Shown here: in pieces, positions 23,162 to 32,223 of the stretch
Layout: the number at the start of each line of letters is the position of its first letter
How positions within the stretch are numbered: the first letter of the stretch is position 1
Assembly: GCA_017302045.1 (NCBI GenBank)
Contig: JAFLED010000007.1
Coordinates: forward strand, 1-36,324
Direction of reading: 5' to 3'
Origin: Spirochaetota bacterium
GTDB lineage: Bacteria > Spirochaetota > Leptospiria > Turneriellales > Turneriellaceae
DNA: 36,324 nucleotides
Program-made: the position numbers and the translations under genes
The notes under the pieces: model-generated
Seen by the model: the letters and a program-made list of their open reading frames with translations, nothing else
What the model was told of the DNA's origin: nothing
Database searches by the model: none

Positions 23162-23177
23162 TTGACACACCCGTCAA
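23162..23177. promoter_or_regulatory. TTGAC/GTCAA inverted repeat in the divergent promoter region
   Basis: TTGAC (23162-23166) and GTCAA (23173-23177) are perfect inverted arms with a 6-nt spacer, giving a -35-like box on each strand between the divergent yhhQ and envelope-protein genes. It could be a dimer operator or overlapping -35 elements. No clear -10 is visible on either strand. Confidence 0.3.
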
Positions 23178-23195
23178 AGAAAAAAACCCTGCGTG

Positions 23196-24272
23196 ATGGA
23201 CACATCGACCGCGCCCGGCATGGATAAAAAAGAACGCCGCAAACTGCTGATCAGCAAATTGATACACCTCAGCATTGTCATGGCTGTGGCGACCGTTTTG
23301 GGCGTTTTCGCGATCAAAATTATTCTTTCGCATTATAAACTCGAGCACAAACCGATGGAACTCGGTGGCGAAGCAAAAGGCATCCAGACGCGTTCGCGCC
23401 AGGGTACTTATATGAAGCTGTCGAACCTGCACTTTCGCCTGACCGACGAAATCAACATGCAGGTTAAAGAGCTGGTGGGCGAAGCGATTCCCAAAGGCAA
23501 GGTGCCGATCGTCAACTTCGACGACGTGAACTCTTTTCGCATCGAATTGCTCTCGGGCGAAGCCTTCGTGCGCACCGAGGTGATGGAACACATCTTTAAT
23601 AACTATGTATTCAACTACGACGGCTCGCCGCTCAAAAACCAGAAAATGGAATTCTTCGACGACGATGAAAACGGCAAAAAGGTTAAAAAGCTGCGCCTCT
23701 CGGGCGATATGAAACTCGTAATCTGGGTGGGCTTTGAGATGGTCGGCAGAATGTATCTCGACCGCGAAAAAACCCTGATGGTTATCGAAGCAGAACGCGT
23801 CAAATCGCTGGGCAATCCTTACACAAAAACCCTGCTCGACGCCGTCGGCCTCGACATGGAAAAACTGCTACCGGTGCCGAGCGGCCGTGGCCTCAAAATG
23901 GTCGGCAACAAGATTCTCGTCGAACCGTTTAAAATATTCCCGCCGCCGCAAATCAGCGGATTTATCAGCGATATGCGCGTGCAGAACGACGGCCTGCAGC
24001 TGTTCTTCTCGAGCAATACCAAGGTGAATTTTCCCCCGCTGCCCGTGCGTAACGTGAAAAACTATCTCTATCTTTATCAGGGCGACGTGAAATTCGGTAA
24101 ACTGATGATGGTCGATGCGCGCCTGCAGATGGTCGACATGTCGCAACAGAACGATTTCGACTTCTATCTGAAAAAATACCAACTGCCACTGGCTGTGGGG
24201 TACTCGAAGATCATGGCTGACGGCTCGGTAGTGGCTAACATTCCCGACTACCGCGACGTACTGCGCAAATAA
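23196..24272 (+). CDS. Membrane-anchored periplasmic protein of unknown function
   Basis: A 358-residue protein: short Lys/Arg-rich cytoplasmic N-terminus (DKKERRKLL), one membrane helix at about 27-45 and a large extracytoplasmic domain. That domain contains LSNLHFRLTDEINMQVKEL, an acidic turn (EFFDDDENGKK), LRLSGDMKL, then GNKILVEPFKIFPPPQISG and SDMRVQNDGLQLFF. The NKILVEPFKIFPPP segment and alternating amphipathic strands recall LmeA/DUF2993-type or other lipid-binding sheet proteins; this similarity is weak. Start is ATG 23196 or the adjacent GTG 23193. A Met at 23220 is possible; no ribosome site decides. The next lipoprotein gene begins within 3 nt of the stop, so the genes are coupled. 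Confidence 0.7.
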   Translation: MDTSTAPGMDKKERRKLLISKLIHLSIVMAVATVLGVFAIKIILSHYKLEHKPMELGGEAKGIQTRSRQGTYMKLSNLHFRLTDEINMQVKELVGEAIPKGKVPIVNFDDVNSFRIELLSGEAFVRTEVMEHIFNNYVFNYDGSPLKNQKMEFFDDDENGKKVKKLRLSGDMKLVIWVGFEMVGRMYLDREKTLMVIEAERVKSLGNPYTKTLLDAVGLDMEKLLPVPSGRGLKMVGNKILVEPFKIFPPPQISGFISDMRVQNDGLQLFFSSNTKVNFPPLPVRNVKNYLYLYQGDVKFGKLMMVDARLQMVDMSQQNDFDFYLKKYQLPLAVGYSKIMADGSVVANIPDYRDVLRK

Positions 24273-24274
24273 GA

Positions 24275-24688
24275 TTGCGGTTCGCGTTTACGGTCTGGGC
24301 GGCGGTTTTTCTTGCCGTCGCCTGCAAGAAAAAGTTTGAAATTATACCCGACGGCGCGAAACAGGTTTCACGCGAAGATAAAACAGAGGCGGATGCCTCG
24401 CTGCGGGAATACAAATTTACCCTGAACAACGAGGTTTTTCTCTGCGAATCGCGCGATTTTCCAGATAGTTTGCGGGCAACCGAAGCAGCGCGCAAAGCGA
24501 TTCCCGAACGACCGCAAGAAGAACAGAAGAACGAAAAAGCACACTTCGCTCTCAGCGGCCGTTCTCTGTGGCTGAGAACGGATAAACAGTTAGTTTGGTG
24601 CATGCTGACAACTTCGGGCGGCGACCGCGTTGCTGCGGCGATCGCACCCGTACGCGAACTTTTCCTGAAAAAATTTAAAGAGGTTTAA
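24275..24688 (+). CDS. Small lipoprotein, TTG start
   Basis: A 137-residue predicted lipoprotein: N-terminal RFAFTVWAAVFLAVAC gives a good lipobox (LAVAC, lipid on Cys17) followed by KKK. The mature part is a small mixed alpha/beta domain with two more cysteines (FLCESRDF and VWCMLTT) that could form a disulfide. No family recognised. The start is TTG at 24275, two nucleotides after the preceding TAA; no ATG or GTG precedes the signal peptide in this frame, so initiation probably relies on coupling. The following gene starts 3 nt after its stop. Confidence 0.7.
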   Translation: MRFAFTVWAAVFLAVACKKKFEIIPDGAKQVSREDKTEADASLREYKFTLNNEVFLCESRDFPDSLRATEAARKAIPERPQEEQKNEKAHFALSGRSLWLRTDKQLVWCMLTTSGGDRVAAAIAPVRELFLKKFKEV

Positions 24689-24691
24689 GCG

Positions 24692-25534
24692 ATGAAAGTA
24701 TTTATCGTAGGGGCAGCGGCCGTCTCAGGCGGGGCCGCCATTAAGGCGGCGAAAGAACTCGGCGCCGAAGTTATCACCACGACCAGCAGAAGCGAGAACG
24801 TACCCGGGGCAGATGAAACGATCTACGGTATCGACCTTGAAAGCCCCGGCGCCGTCGAAAAGATGCTCGCCGATAAACGCCTCGCAGGTATCGATTATCT
24901 GATCTACATACCCGCACGCGGGTCGGTCGGCATGGATGTCAGCGAATCGAAACCCGAGATGGTGCCGCCGAGCCTCGAATATTCGGTCATACCTTATCTG
25001 AAACTTGCCAAAGCACTCCAGCCGAAGCGAACTATCGCGCTCTCGGGTTTTATGGCATTGCCCGCGCTCATGAAAATCTATGGCGCGATGACCTTTACAA
25101 AAATTGCGATGGAAGAGCTCGCGATACGAAATCCCGATAAACTACAGATCATACGCATCGGCATGTTTTTTTCGAATTCGGTCAGGGGGATTGCCCTTTT
25201 GGCGCAACGCCGCTTCACACGCGAGAAAGATTTTCAACCCGAGTGGCGCGCCGAATGGAAGGCATCGGGCATGAAATTCAGCGATTTCTTTTACGATAAA
25301 AATTACCGTTCCGAAAAAGAGACATACAAACAGCATTCGAATGGTATTCCATTTCGTCCAACCGTGCCCGAAGACATCACCGCCGGTTTTCGTATGGCGC
25401 TGCGGGGCGAAAAAGCCCCGATCATCAACGTACTCGGGCCCTGGTTGTGGACTGAAGATAAAATGCCAGAGCTCCCCGCAGCGGTAACGTCGCGGCTGGA
25501 TTTGATTCCGCCGTCGATCTATTCGCTTATATAG
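24692..25534 (+). CDS. NAD(P)-binding Rossmann protein (atypical SDR/NmrA-like)
   Basis: A 280-residue protein with an N-terminal dinucleotide fold: MKVFIVGAAAVSGGAAIKAA has the glycine-rich turn in a non-standard form (GAAAVSGG), and VITTTSRS follows at the second strand. ALSGFMALPALMKIYGAMTFTKIA (in pieces) aligns with the catalytic Ser/Tyr/Lys region of extended SDRs: Ser in ALSG, Tyr in KIYG and Lys in FTKIA. The Tyr-to-Lys spacing is longer than the classical YxxxK, so activity is uncertain. It may bind NADP and act as an epimerase, reductase or redox-sensing regulator. TAG stop at 25532-25534, 35 nt before the FecR lipoprotein gene. Confidence 0.75.
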   Translation: MKVFIVGAAAVSGGAAIKAAKELGAEVITTTSRSENVPGADETIYGIDLESPGAVEKMLADKRLAGIDYLIYIPARGSVGMDVSESKPEMVPPSLEYSVIPYLKLAKALQPKRTIALSGFMALPALMKIYGAMTFTKIAMEELAIRNPDKLQIIRIGMFFSNSVRGIALLAQRRFTREKDFQPEWRAEWKASGMKFSDFFYDKNYRSEKETYKQHSNGIPFRPTVPEDITAGFRMALRGEKAPIINVLGPWLWTEDKMPELPAAVTSRLDLIPPSIYSLI

Positions 25535-25559
25535 GCTTGACGGCGGTGTGTAGGCCGCC
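25532..25559 (+). promoter_or_regulatory. Shared TTGACG word and hairpin before the FecR lipoprotein gene
   Basis: TAGGCTTGACGGCG (25532-25545) is identical to bases 402-415, also upstream of a lipoprotein gene. TTGACG (25537-25542) could be a -35 box, but no -10 lies at proper spacing before ATG 25570. GGCGG (25542-25546) pairs with CCGCC (25555-25559), a possible terminator or attenuator stem. Confidence 0.28.
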
Positions 25560-25569
25560 ATCTCAGATT

Positions 25570-26265
25570 ATGAAGACAGCAACGCTTTTAATCCCCCTGC
25601 TGATCGCCGCCTGTGAAAAAGCCCCGCCGGTCACCGACGGCGTCGTGACCTTTGTCAAAGGTTCGGCGAACATCGAACACATCGAAAGCGACGGGTCCAA
25701 AAAGACCAAAGCCGCGCGCCAAGGCGATAAAGTGTTCGCAGGCGACACCATCGTCACCGGTGAAGCGACGAACGTGATCTTTCAGGTTTCGGGTGCGCAA
25801 ATGGAAATTCAGCCGAATACGCGTTTTGTCTACGAACGCGCGGGCGAAGATAAGCAGGTCTACCTGCAATCCGGCAACGCATGGACATCGGTTTCGAAAC
25901 TCGGCGAAAAAGCAAAATTCACCCTGCGCACGCCGACGACCGTTGCGGGTGTGCGCGGTACAAAGTTTTTCACGACAATTTTACCGGGCGGTCTAACCGG
26001 AACCTGCCATTGCGAGGGTAAGATCTCTTACAAAAACACCGTCAGCGGCAAAGAAGAAGTCAATGACGGCGATTACCTGATGTTCTACCGTGATAAGAAG
26101 GCCGTGAAAGTGACGCTCGAAGATATCAAGAAGCTGGGCCTGCCGGCCAACCACAACCATTCAGAACTCGATAACGGAACGATGGGAAAAAAGAATAACA
26201 TGACCCCCGCCCAGGCCGCGAAGATGATGGCGCTGGTCGAACAGCGCTTCGCCGCGCAAAAGTAA
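25570..26265 (+). CDS. FecR-domain lipoprotein
   Basis: A 231-residue predicted lipoprotein: MKTATLLIPLLIAAC gives a strong lipobox (lipid on Cys15). Residues about 25-160 form a FecR domain: VTFVKGSANIEH, GDKVFAGDTIVTGEATNVIF (in pieces), MEIQPNTRFVYE, then LRTPTTVAGVRGTKFFT. The last motif, TPTxVAGVRGTxF, is the clearest FecR mark. Classical FecR is an inner-membrane anti-sigma regulator, whereas lipoproteins with only this domain are common in spirochaetes and appear structural or ligand-binding. Two Cys in CHCEG sit after the domain. The Lys/Asn-rich tail (MGKKNNMTPAQAAKMM) may be helical. ATG 25570 gives a complete signal; an upstream ATG at 25537 does not. Confidence 0.85.
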   Translation: MKTATLLIPLLIAACEKAPPVTDGVVTFVKGSANIEHIESDGSKKTKAARQGDKVFAGDTIVTGEATNVIFQVSGAQMEIQPNTRFVYERAGEDKQVYLQSGNAWTSVSKLGEKAKFTLRTPTTVAGVRGTKFFTTILPGGLTGTCHCEGKISYKNTVSGKEEVNDGDYLMFYRDKKAVKVTLEDIKKLGLPANHNHSELDNGTMGKKNNMTPAQAAKMMALVEQRFAAQK

Positions 26266-26271
26266 TTCCGC

Positions 26272-27654
26272 ATGCGGCGCGAAATCACTCTCGAAACACT
26301 GAATTCGCTCATCAAGCCGCTCAGCGAGCGTTACGAATTTGCGCGCGCATTGTTCGTCGAAACATCTGGTCTCACAGTCTCAAGCAATCTCAATCAGACT
26401 TTTGTTGAACCCCTCTCGGCGCAGCGGGGGGTCGTTGTCAGCGTTCTGCACAACGGTCTTCTGTATGAGGGTTCTTCTGTTGTGCACAGTGTTGCGGATA
26501 TCAACAAGACAATCAAGGGGCTCGAAAAGACTGTCGCTGTGAGCCGTCAATCGGGCACGCTGCGCCTGATTCCCGAAGAACCGTTACGGTTGCAGGCCGG
26601 TGCCCCCATCGCCGACAATCTCTCCGAAAACGACAAGGCCGCATTCGCCGCGAAAATGGCGCGCGAAATCAAGGCAAAGAAAAGCATGGTGGCGATGGCC
26701 TCGGCCCGTTATAAACAGACCAACACGCGCGAACTCTATGTCAGCTCGCAGAAGGCGCTCGAACAATACCTCCCGCGCTTCGAGGCAATCTATTCGGCCG
26801 TACTCAAAGACGATGCCACCAATTCTACCGCGCAGATCTACGACGGTTTCAGCCAAAAAGGCTCATGGCATCTGATGGGCGAGAACCTCACGCTCATCGA
26901 CCGTATGCTGGTCGACGGCGAGAAAATTCTCGGTGCGCCGCGCTTAAAACCCGGCCACTACGATTGTATCTTCTCGCCGTCGCTTTCGGGCATGCTTGCG
27001 CACGAGGCTTTCGGGCATGGCACAGAAGCAGACACGATGCAAAAAGGCCGTGCGCGCGGCACCGAATATCTGGGCAAATACGTGGCTTCAGATAAGGTGC
27101 GACTCTACGATTCGCCGTTGCTGGCGAATGCGGCTGCTAGTTATCATTTCGACCACGAAGGATTTCCCGCCGCAGAGACACGGATTGTCGAAAACGGCAT
27201 TCTCACCCAACCGATGACCGACCATGCGAGCGCGTCGCGCATGAACTACCGCCGCTCACCCAATGGCCGGCGCGAGAGCTTCGACCACAAGATCTATTCA
27301 CGCATGACGAACACTTACTTTATGCCGGGAGACGACAATCTCGATACGATGATTGCCTCGATCGAAGACGGTTATTTCGTCGACCGTGCCACGAATGGTA
27401 TGGAAGATCCCAAAAGCTGGGGCATTCAGCTTGAGGCGCTGGTCGCCCGGCGTATACGTAAAGGCAAGCTGACCGATGAATACTTTTCTCCCGTCATTGT
27501 CACGGGTTATGTTCCCGAAATTCTGCAGTCGATAGCGATGGTCTCACCGCATCTGAACATCAACGGGCTGGGCATGTGCGGTAAGGGTTACAAAGAGTGG
27601 GTGAAGGTGACCGACGGCGGGCCTTATTTGAAGCTCAAGGCGCGTCTCGCCTAG
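26272..27654 (+). CDS. tldD: TldD-family metalloprotease subunit
   Basis: A 460-residue TldD/PmbA-family protein. The active-site helix HEAFGHGTEAD (His244, Glu245, His249) is the HExxxH zinc motif of TldD, which distinguishes it from the inactive partner TldE/PmbA. A GYKEWVKVTDGGPYL C-terminus and the FDHKIYSRMTNTYF region also match. TldD-TldE degrades unfolded peptides and matures some peptide antibiotics and CcdA-type substrates. No pmbA/tldE is adjacent: the upstream gene is a lipoprotein and the downstream gene is convergent, so a partner must lie elsewhere or the enzyme acts alone. ATG 26272 is 6 nt after the FecR gene stop. The stop is TAG. Confidence 0.9.
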   Translation: MRREITLETLNSLIKPLSERYEFARALFVETSGLTVSSNLNQTFVEPLSAQRGVVVSVLHNGLLYEGSSVVHSVADINKTIKGLEKTVAVSRQSGTLRLIPEEPLRLQAGAPIADNLSENDKAAFAAKMAREIKAKKSMVAMASARYKQTNTRELYVSSQKALEQYLPRFEAIYSAVLKDDATNSTAQIYDGFSQKGSWHLMGENLTLIDRMLVDGEKILGAPRLKPGHYDCIFSPSLSGMLAHEAFGHGTEADTMQKGRARGTEYLGKYVASDKVRLYDSPLLANAAASYHFDHEGFPAAETRIVENGILTQPMTDHASASRMNYRRSPNGRRESFDHKIYSRMTNTYFMPGDDNLDTMIASIEDGYFVDRATNGMEDPKSWGIQLEALVARRIRKGKLTDEYFSPVIVTGYVPEILQSIAMVSPHLNINGLGMCGKGYKEWVKVTDGGPYLKLKARLA

Positions 27655-27660
27655 GCGGAT

Positions 27661-28977
27661 CTACTTCTTCGGCGTCTCTTTGCGTCCGCCTTTTTCCATC
27701 CAGTCGAGCGCGCCTTTTTTCATATCTTCTTCTCTAGGTAAGAACTGCGCCAACTTGCATTTCCCGTATTTACCGGGATTAATTATAATCCCCGGGCGGC
27801 CGGGAAAACGCGTCGCATTTAGAATTTCCAGCGCAAACTGATCGTCGTAATGCTCGCATTGCCGCACGCGCTGGTGGCACATAATCTGCGTACAACGCGG
27901 GGTCGGATACGCCACCGCCGATGGCTTAAAGGGACAGCGATTTTCCACCAGGCCGATCTCATAACCATAGTGCAATGTGGTATAAAGGTTTTCCCATAAA
28001 TTGGAGGCGATGCTGCGAAAGCGGGGGTGAAACCGCCCCTGCCCAAACGCACGCCCGAGCCCGTAAAACAACATCTCAGGAACCGTCATGCCCTCTTCTT
28101 TCTTATACTGCGAACGCAACTGTATCAGAATAAACTCGGCGAGCGCAAGGGCTTCTTCTGAAACCTGCTCGCCCTTGATCTGCGTATCGACATCGGGATC
28201 GTATCGGTTACTATCACGGTGATGGTGCTCGATTAATTGCGCAATCACCGGGTTAAGTTCGGGCAGGTTTTCGCGGACGAACCGGGCGCTCTGCTCGATA
28301 TGACCACTTTGCGCCGCCTGCTCGATATCTTTCAGTAAAAAATCGGCGTCGTCGGCGAGCGCGATATCGTGAAAGAGACCCGCGAAAACCGCGTGGCGAA
28401 TCGACTCGCGCGCGCTCGCGCCGATCTGCGACGATTTCACATACTGCTCGGCAAGCCCGCCCGCCGTAATCGCGACCTCGCCGAGATGCGGCAAAATCGG
28501 ATCTTCCATCTGGTCGAGCTTCAGGAAAAGCGGCAGCGCATCTTTACGCTCGACAATGCCCGCCACCATCGCGCGCAGATTCACCTGCGAAGCGTCGACG
28601 AGCGCCTGTGCGACATGGAAACGCCCGGGCTCGAGGCATTTGAAAAGCGAATGGCAGATCTTATCGCGCAGTGCCGTGCGTAACGCCTTTGTACCCGCAA
28701 CGGAAATATTTTCGTTCAGATTGCCGGCATTGAAAAACTTCCAGAGGTTTTTGATGAGACTCTCGCGCACATGGTTTGCTTTCTGCACGAGCATCGCGCC
28801 CGCGGTGTCTTGTATCGGTTCGGCCAGCTCAACGGGTGCCGCTTCGCCGACGTATTCGACGAATTTCAGGAACTCGCGGAACGCCGTGAATTTGAATGCC
28901 GCAGAGCCGGCGCCTTCGGCATCGGTGCCCTCTTCTGCCGCAGGCTTGCCGATCTCTTCGTTGTCGCTTTCAACCAC
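27661..28977 (-). CDS. HD-domain protein with cysteine-rich C-terminus
   Basis: About 438 residues from GTG 28977 (452 if GTG 29019, which would overlap rlmN by 41 nt). A helical N-terminal region leads to an HD domain: GLFHDIALADD carries the His-Asp pair, GHIEQSARFV and IEHHHRDS supply further His ligands, as in HD-GYP-type phosphohydrolases but without GYP. It may hydrolyse a cyclic nucleotide or other phosphoester. Near the end is CPFK...PRCTQIMC...RQC and a later GKYGKC, five cysteines that could bind a metal; this is unusual in HD proteins. GTG 28977 directly follows the rlmN stop. Function of the combination is unknown. The stop is TAG. Confidence 0.75.
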   Translation of the reverse strand: MVESDNEEIGKPAAEEGTDAEGAGSAAFKFTAFREFLKFVEYVGEAAPVELAEPIQDTAGAMLVQKANHVRESLIKNLWKFFNAGNLNENISVAGTKALRTALRDKICHSLFKCLEPGRFHVAQALVDASQVNLRAMVAGIVERKDALPLFLKLDQMEDPILPHLGEVAITAGGLAEQYVKSSQIGASARESIRHAVFAGLFHDIALADDADFLLKDIEQAAQSGHIEQSARFVRENLPELNPVIAQLIEHHHRDSNRYDPDVDTQIKGEQVSEEALALAEFILIQLRSQYKKEEGMTVPEMLFYGLGRAFGQGRFHPRFRSIASNLWENLYTTLHYGYEIGLVENRCPFKPSAVAYPTPRCTQIMCHQRVRQCEHYDDQFALEILNATRFPGRPGIIINPGKYGKCKLAQFLPREEDMKKGALDWMEKGGRKETPKK

Positions 28978-28978
28978 T

Positions 28979-30019
28979 TCAGGAGGCAAGTTTTTGTCCC
29001 GCCAGCATACCGCAGGCACCGTCGATATCTTTCGCGGGCGACTTGCGATTTACCGCAACTACCCCGCGTTCGACCAGCGCGCGCCAGAATTCGTAGATCT
29101 TTTCTTCGCTCGGACGGTGCATGCCGTTAAATTCGGTATTCATCGGAATCAGGTTCACTTTCGCATTCAAAAGCTTAGCCCAGCGCGCGAGCTCTTTCGC
29201 GTCGTCGGGAAATATATTTATGCCGTCGATCATGATGTATTCGAACATGAGCTGTCCCTGCTGCATTTCACCGCGTTTTTCGCGCAGGTAACCCAGCACG
29301 TCTTCGAAGGGGTATTTCTCTTCGATATCCATGATTCTCTTTCTTTTATCGGCGAAAACAGAGTGCAGAGATAAGGCCAAACGGTAAGGTTGTTTTTCTT
29401 CGATAAAACGTTGTATGCCCGGCAAAACCCCCGAGGTACTGAGGGTAATCCGCCGGCGCGAAATATTCATACCATGCTGGTGTGCAATGAGCGACGCGGC
29501 GCGAATCGCATTATCGTAGTTATAAAAAGGTTCGCCCATGCCCATGAATACGATATTCGTGATGCGGCGGTCATAGAGCTGCTGCATGCCATAGACCTGC
29601 GTGAGGATCTCGCCCGCGGTGAGATTGCCCTTGAACGCAATTTTTCCCGTCGCGCAGAAACTGCAATCGAGCGAGCAGCCCGACTGCACCGAGATGCAGA
29701 TCGACTGCCGGTTTTCGTAGGGCAGCCAGACGCTCTCGACCTGTTTTTTCCCGAATGCGAACAGGTATTTTGCCGTCTGGTCAGAGGGGGATTTACTCTC
29801 GTTCAGAATCTTAAAATCAGGGAAGGAAAATTTTTCCGTGAGATAGTCCTGGAAGTCGGCCTTGAGATTCGTCATCTGCCGCACGTCGAAGACCTGCTTC
29901 AGGTGCAGCCACTGGAAAACCTGCTGTGCGCGAAACTTCTTGTGCCCGTCGGCGACCAGAAGATGCGCAAGCTCGTCTTCGGTGAGAGAAAGTATTTCCG
30001 GCTTCTTTTCGATACTCAA
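28979..30019 (-). CDS. rlmN: RlmN, 23S rRNA (A2503-C2) and tRNA (A37-C2) methyltransferase
   Basis: A 346-residue radical-SAM enzyme that methylates C2 of A2503 in 23S rRNA and A37 in some tRNAs. The iron-sulfur motif Cys115-x3-Cys119-x2-Cys122 is in SGCSLDCSFCATG. GMGEPFYNYDNAI is the SAM/glycine segment, and the methyl-carrying Cys336 is in DIDGACGMLAG near the C-terminus, as in RlmN. The N-terminal helical domain (FRAQQVFQWLH) contacts RNA. The start is TTG 30019, which fits the family N-terminus; there is no ATG in range. The stop overlaps the start region of the HD gene, and leuB lies upstream in the same direction. Confidence 0.96.
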   Translation of the reverse strand: MSIEKKPEILSLTEDELAHLLVADGHKKFRAQQVFQWLHLKQVFDVRQMTNLKADFQDYLTEKFSFPDFKILNESKSPSDQTAKYLFAFGKKQVESVWLPYENRQSICISVQSGCSLDCSFCATGKIAFKGNLTAGEILTQVYGMQQLYDRRITNIVFMGMGEPFYNYDNAIRAASLIAHQHGMNISRRRITLSTSGVLPGIQRFIEEKQPYRLALSLHSVFADKRKRIMDIEEKYPFEDVLGYLREKRGEMQQGQLMFEYIMIDGINIFPDDAKELARWAKLLNAKVNLIPMNTEFNGMHRPSEEKIYEFWRALVERGVVAVNRKSPAKDIDGACGMLAGQKLAS

Positions 30020-30072
30020 AGTTAGCGAAGCCGGTATACGGCGTCCAGTTTTACAGACGTTCTCTGCGCACC

Positions 30073-31212
<1,140 letters not shown>

Positions 31213-32223
31213 TTATTTCGCGATCTCTTTCCGCTTGCCGTAATCCAGAATCTTCTGAATCAGCTGATCGTAGGGAATGCCCAGCTTCTGCGCGGCGTAG
31301 GCGATCTCGTCGTCATTCGAGATGTTGGGGTTAGGATTCACCTCGATGACATAGACTTCATTCTTATCGGTGAGCCTCAGATCGAGCCTTGCAAAGCCCG
31401 AAAGGCCGAGCGCGCGGAACGCGGTTTTTGAAATCTCTTCGATTTCGGCCTCGACCTTTTCATCGATGTTCTTGGCGAAGGTATTCTTGATACCCCATTT
31501 CTTGCGGAATTCTGTATTCCATTTGGCGTGAAAGGTCGCGAATTTCGGCTTATCTTCAGGAAAATTAGTGAAAAGCATTTCGCGCAGAGGCAGCGCCGTG
31601 AGTTTCTCGAGTCCCAACACGCCCGCATAGATCTCACGGCCCTCGATATACTCTTCGGCGAGGGCATCGACCTCATAGGTATCGTGTAAGAGCTTCACGC
31701 GTTCGATACAGGCCTTCTCATCTTCGACAAACGACGCCTGCGAAATGCCATCCGACCCCTCGAGCCCCAGCGGCTTCACAATCACGGGAAACTTCAGATC
31801 TTTGATACTGCGGTTGGTCTTGCCGCGGCGAAAGACAACAGACTCCGGAATCTTGATATCAAATTCGCGCAAAAGTTGTTTCGTATACGATTTGTTACGA
31901 CAGATCGTGAGCGCGGTGGCAGAACACCCCGTGTAGGGAATCCCCATCAGGTCAAAAAGCCCCGCCAGCGCGCCTTCATATTGCCTTTCCTGTTTGAAGG
32001 TTTCAAGCAGGTTAAAAACAATATCGGGTTTTTTGCGGCGAATCGTGAAAATCAGCGGCATGATATCGTCGAAGACGCCCTGCAAAATAGCCTCGTGTCC
32101 CAATCTTTGAATCGCCTCAACGACATTGCGAATCGGGCGCCAGTCTTCTGCGTGCAGCGCAGATTTATAATCGCCGTCTTTGGGTAATGCCAGCGGATAA
32201 TCGAATGCGACAAGAACTCTCAT
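31213..32223 (-). CDS. D-Ala-D-Ala ligase-like ATP-grasp enzyme
   Basis: A 336-residue ATP-grasp protein related to D-alanine-D-alanine ligase (COG1181). FPVIVKPLGLEGSDGIS is the glycine-rich lid and Lys site, LAEEYIEGREIYAGVLG and the GFARLDLRL...YVIEVNPNPNIS segment hold the metal-binding Asp, Glu and Asn. Such enzymes join an acyl-phosphate to an amine or thiol, often forming short peptides. The N-terminal substrate domain (DYPLALPKDGDYKSALHAEDW) is not that of housekeeping Ddl, so the substrate probably differs. ATG 32223 overlaps the stop of the zinc-metallopeptidase gene by 4 nt (ATGA), indicating linked function. Confidence 0.85.
   Translation of the reverse strand: MRVLVAFDYPLALPKDGDYKSALHAEDWRPIRNVVEAIQRLGHEAILQGVFDDIMPLIFTIRRKKPDIVFNLLETFKQERQYEGALAGLFDLMGIPYTGCSATALTICRNKSYTKQLLREFDIKIPESVVFRRGKTNRSIKDLKFPVIVKPLGLEGSDGISQASFVEDEKACIERVKLLHDTYEVDALAEEYIEGREIYAGVLGLEKLTALPLREMLFTNFPEDKPKFATFHAKWNTEFRKKWGIKNTFAKNIDEKVEAEIEEISKTAFRALGLSGFARLDLRLTDKNEVYVIEVNPNPNISNDDEIAYAAQKLGIPYDQLIQKILDYGKRKEIAK

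Noticed and set aside
23133-23192. preQ1 riboswitch upstream of the yhhQ-like gene
   Set aside because: Looked for because of the transporter family; the 60-bp region has no matching pseudoknot-like sequence.
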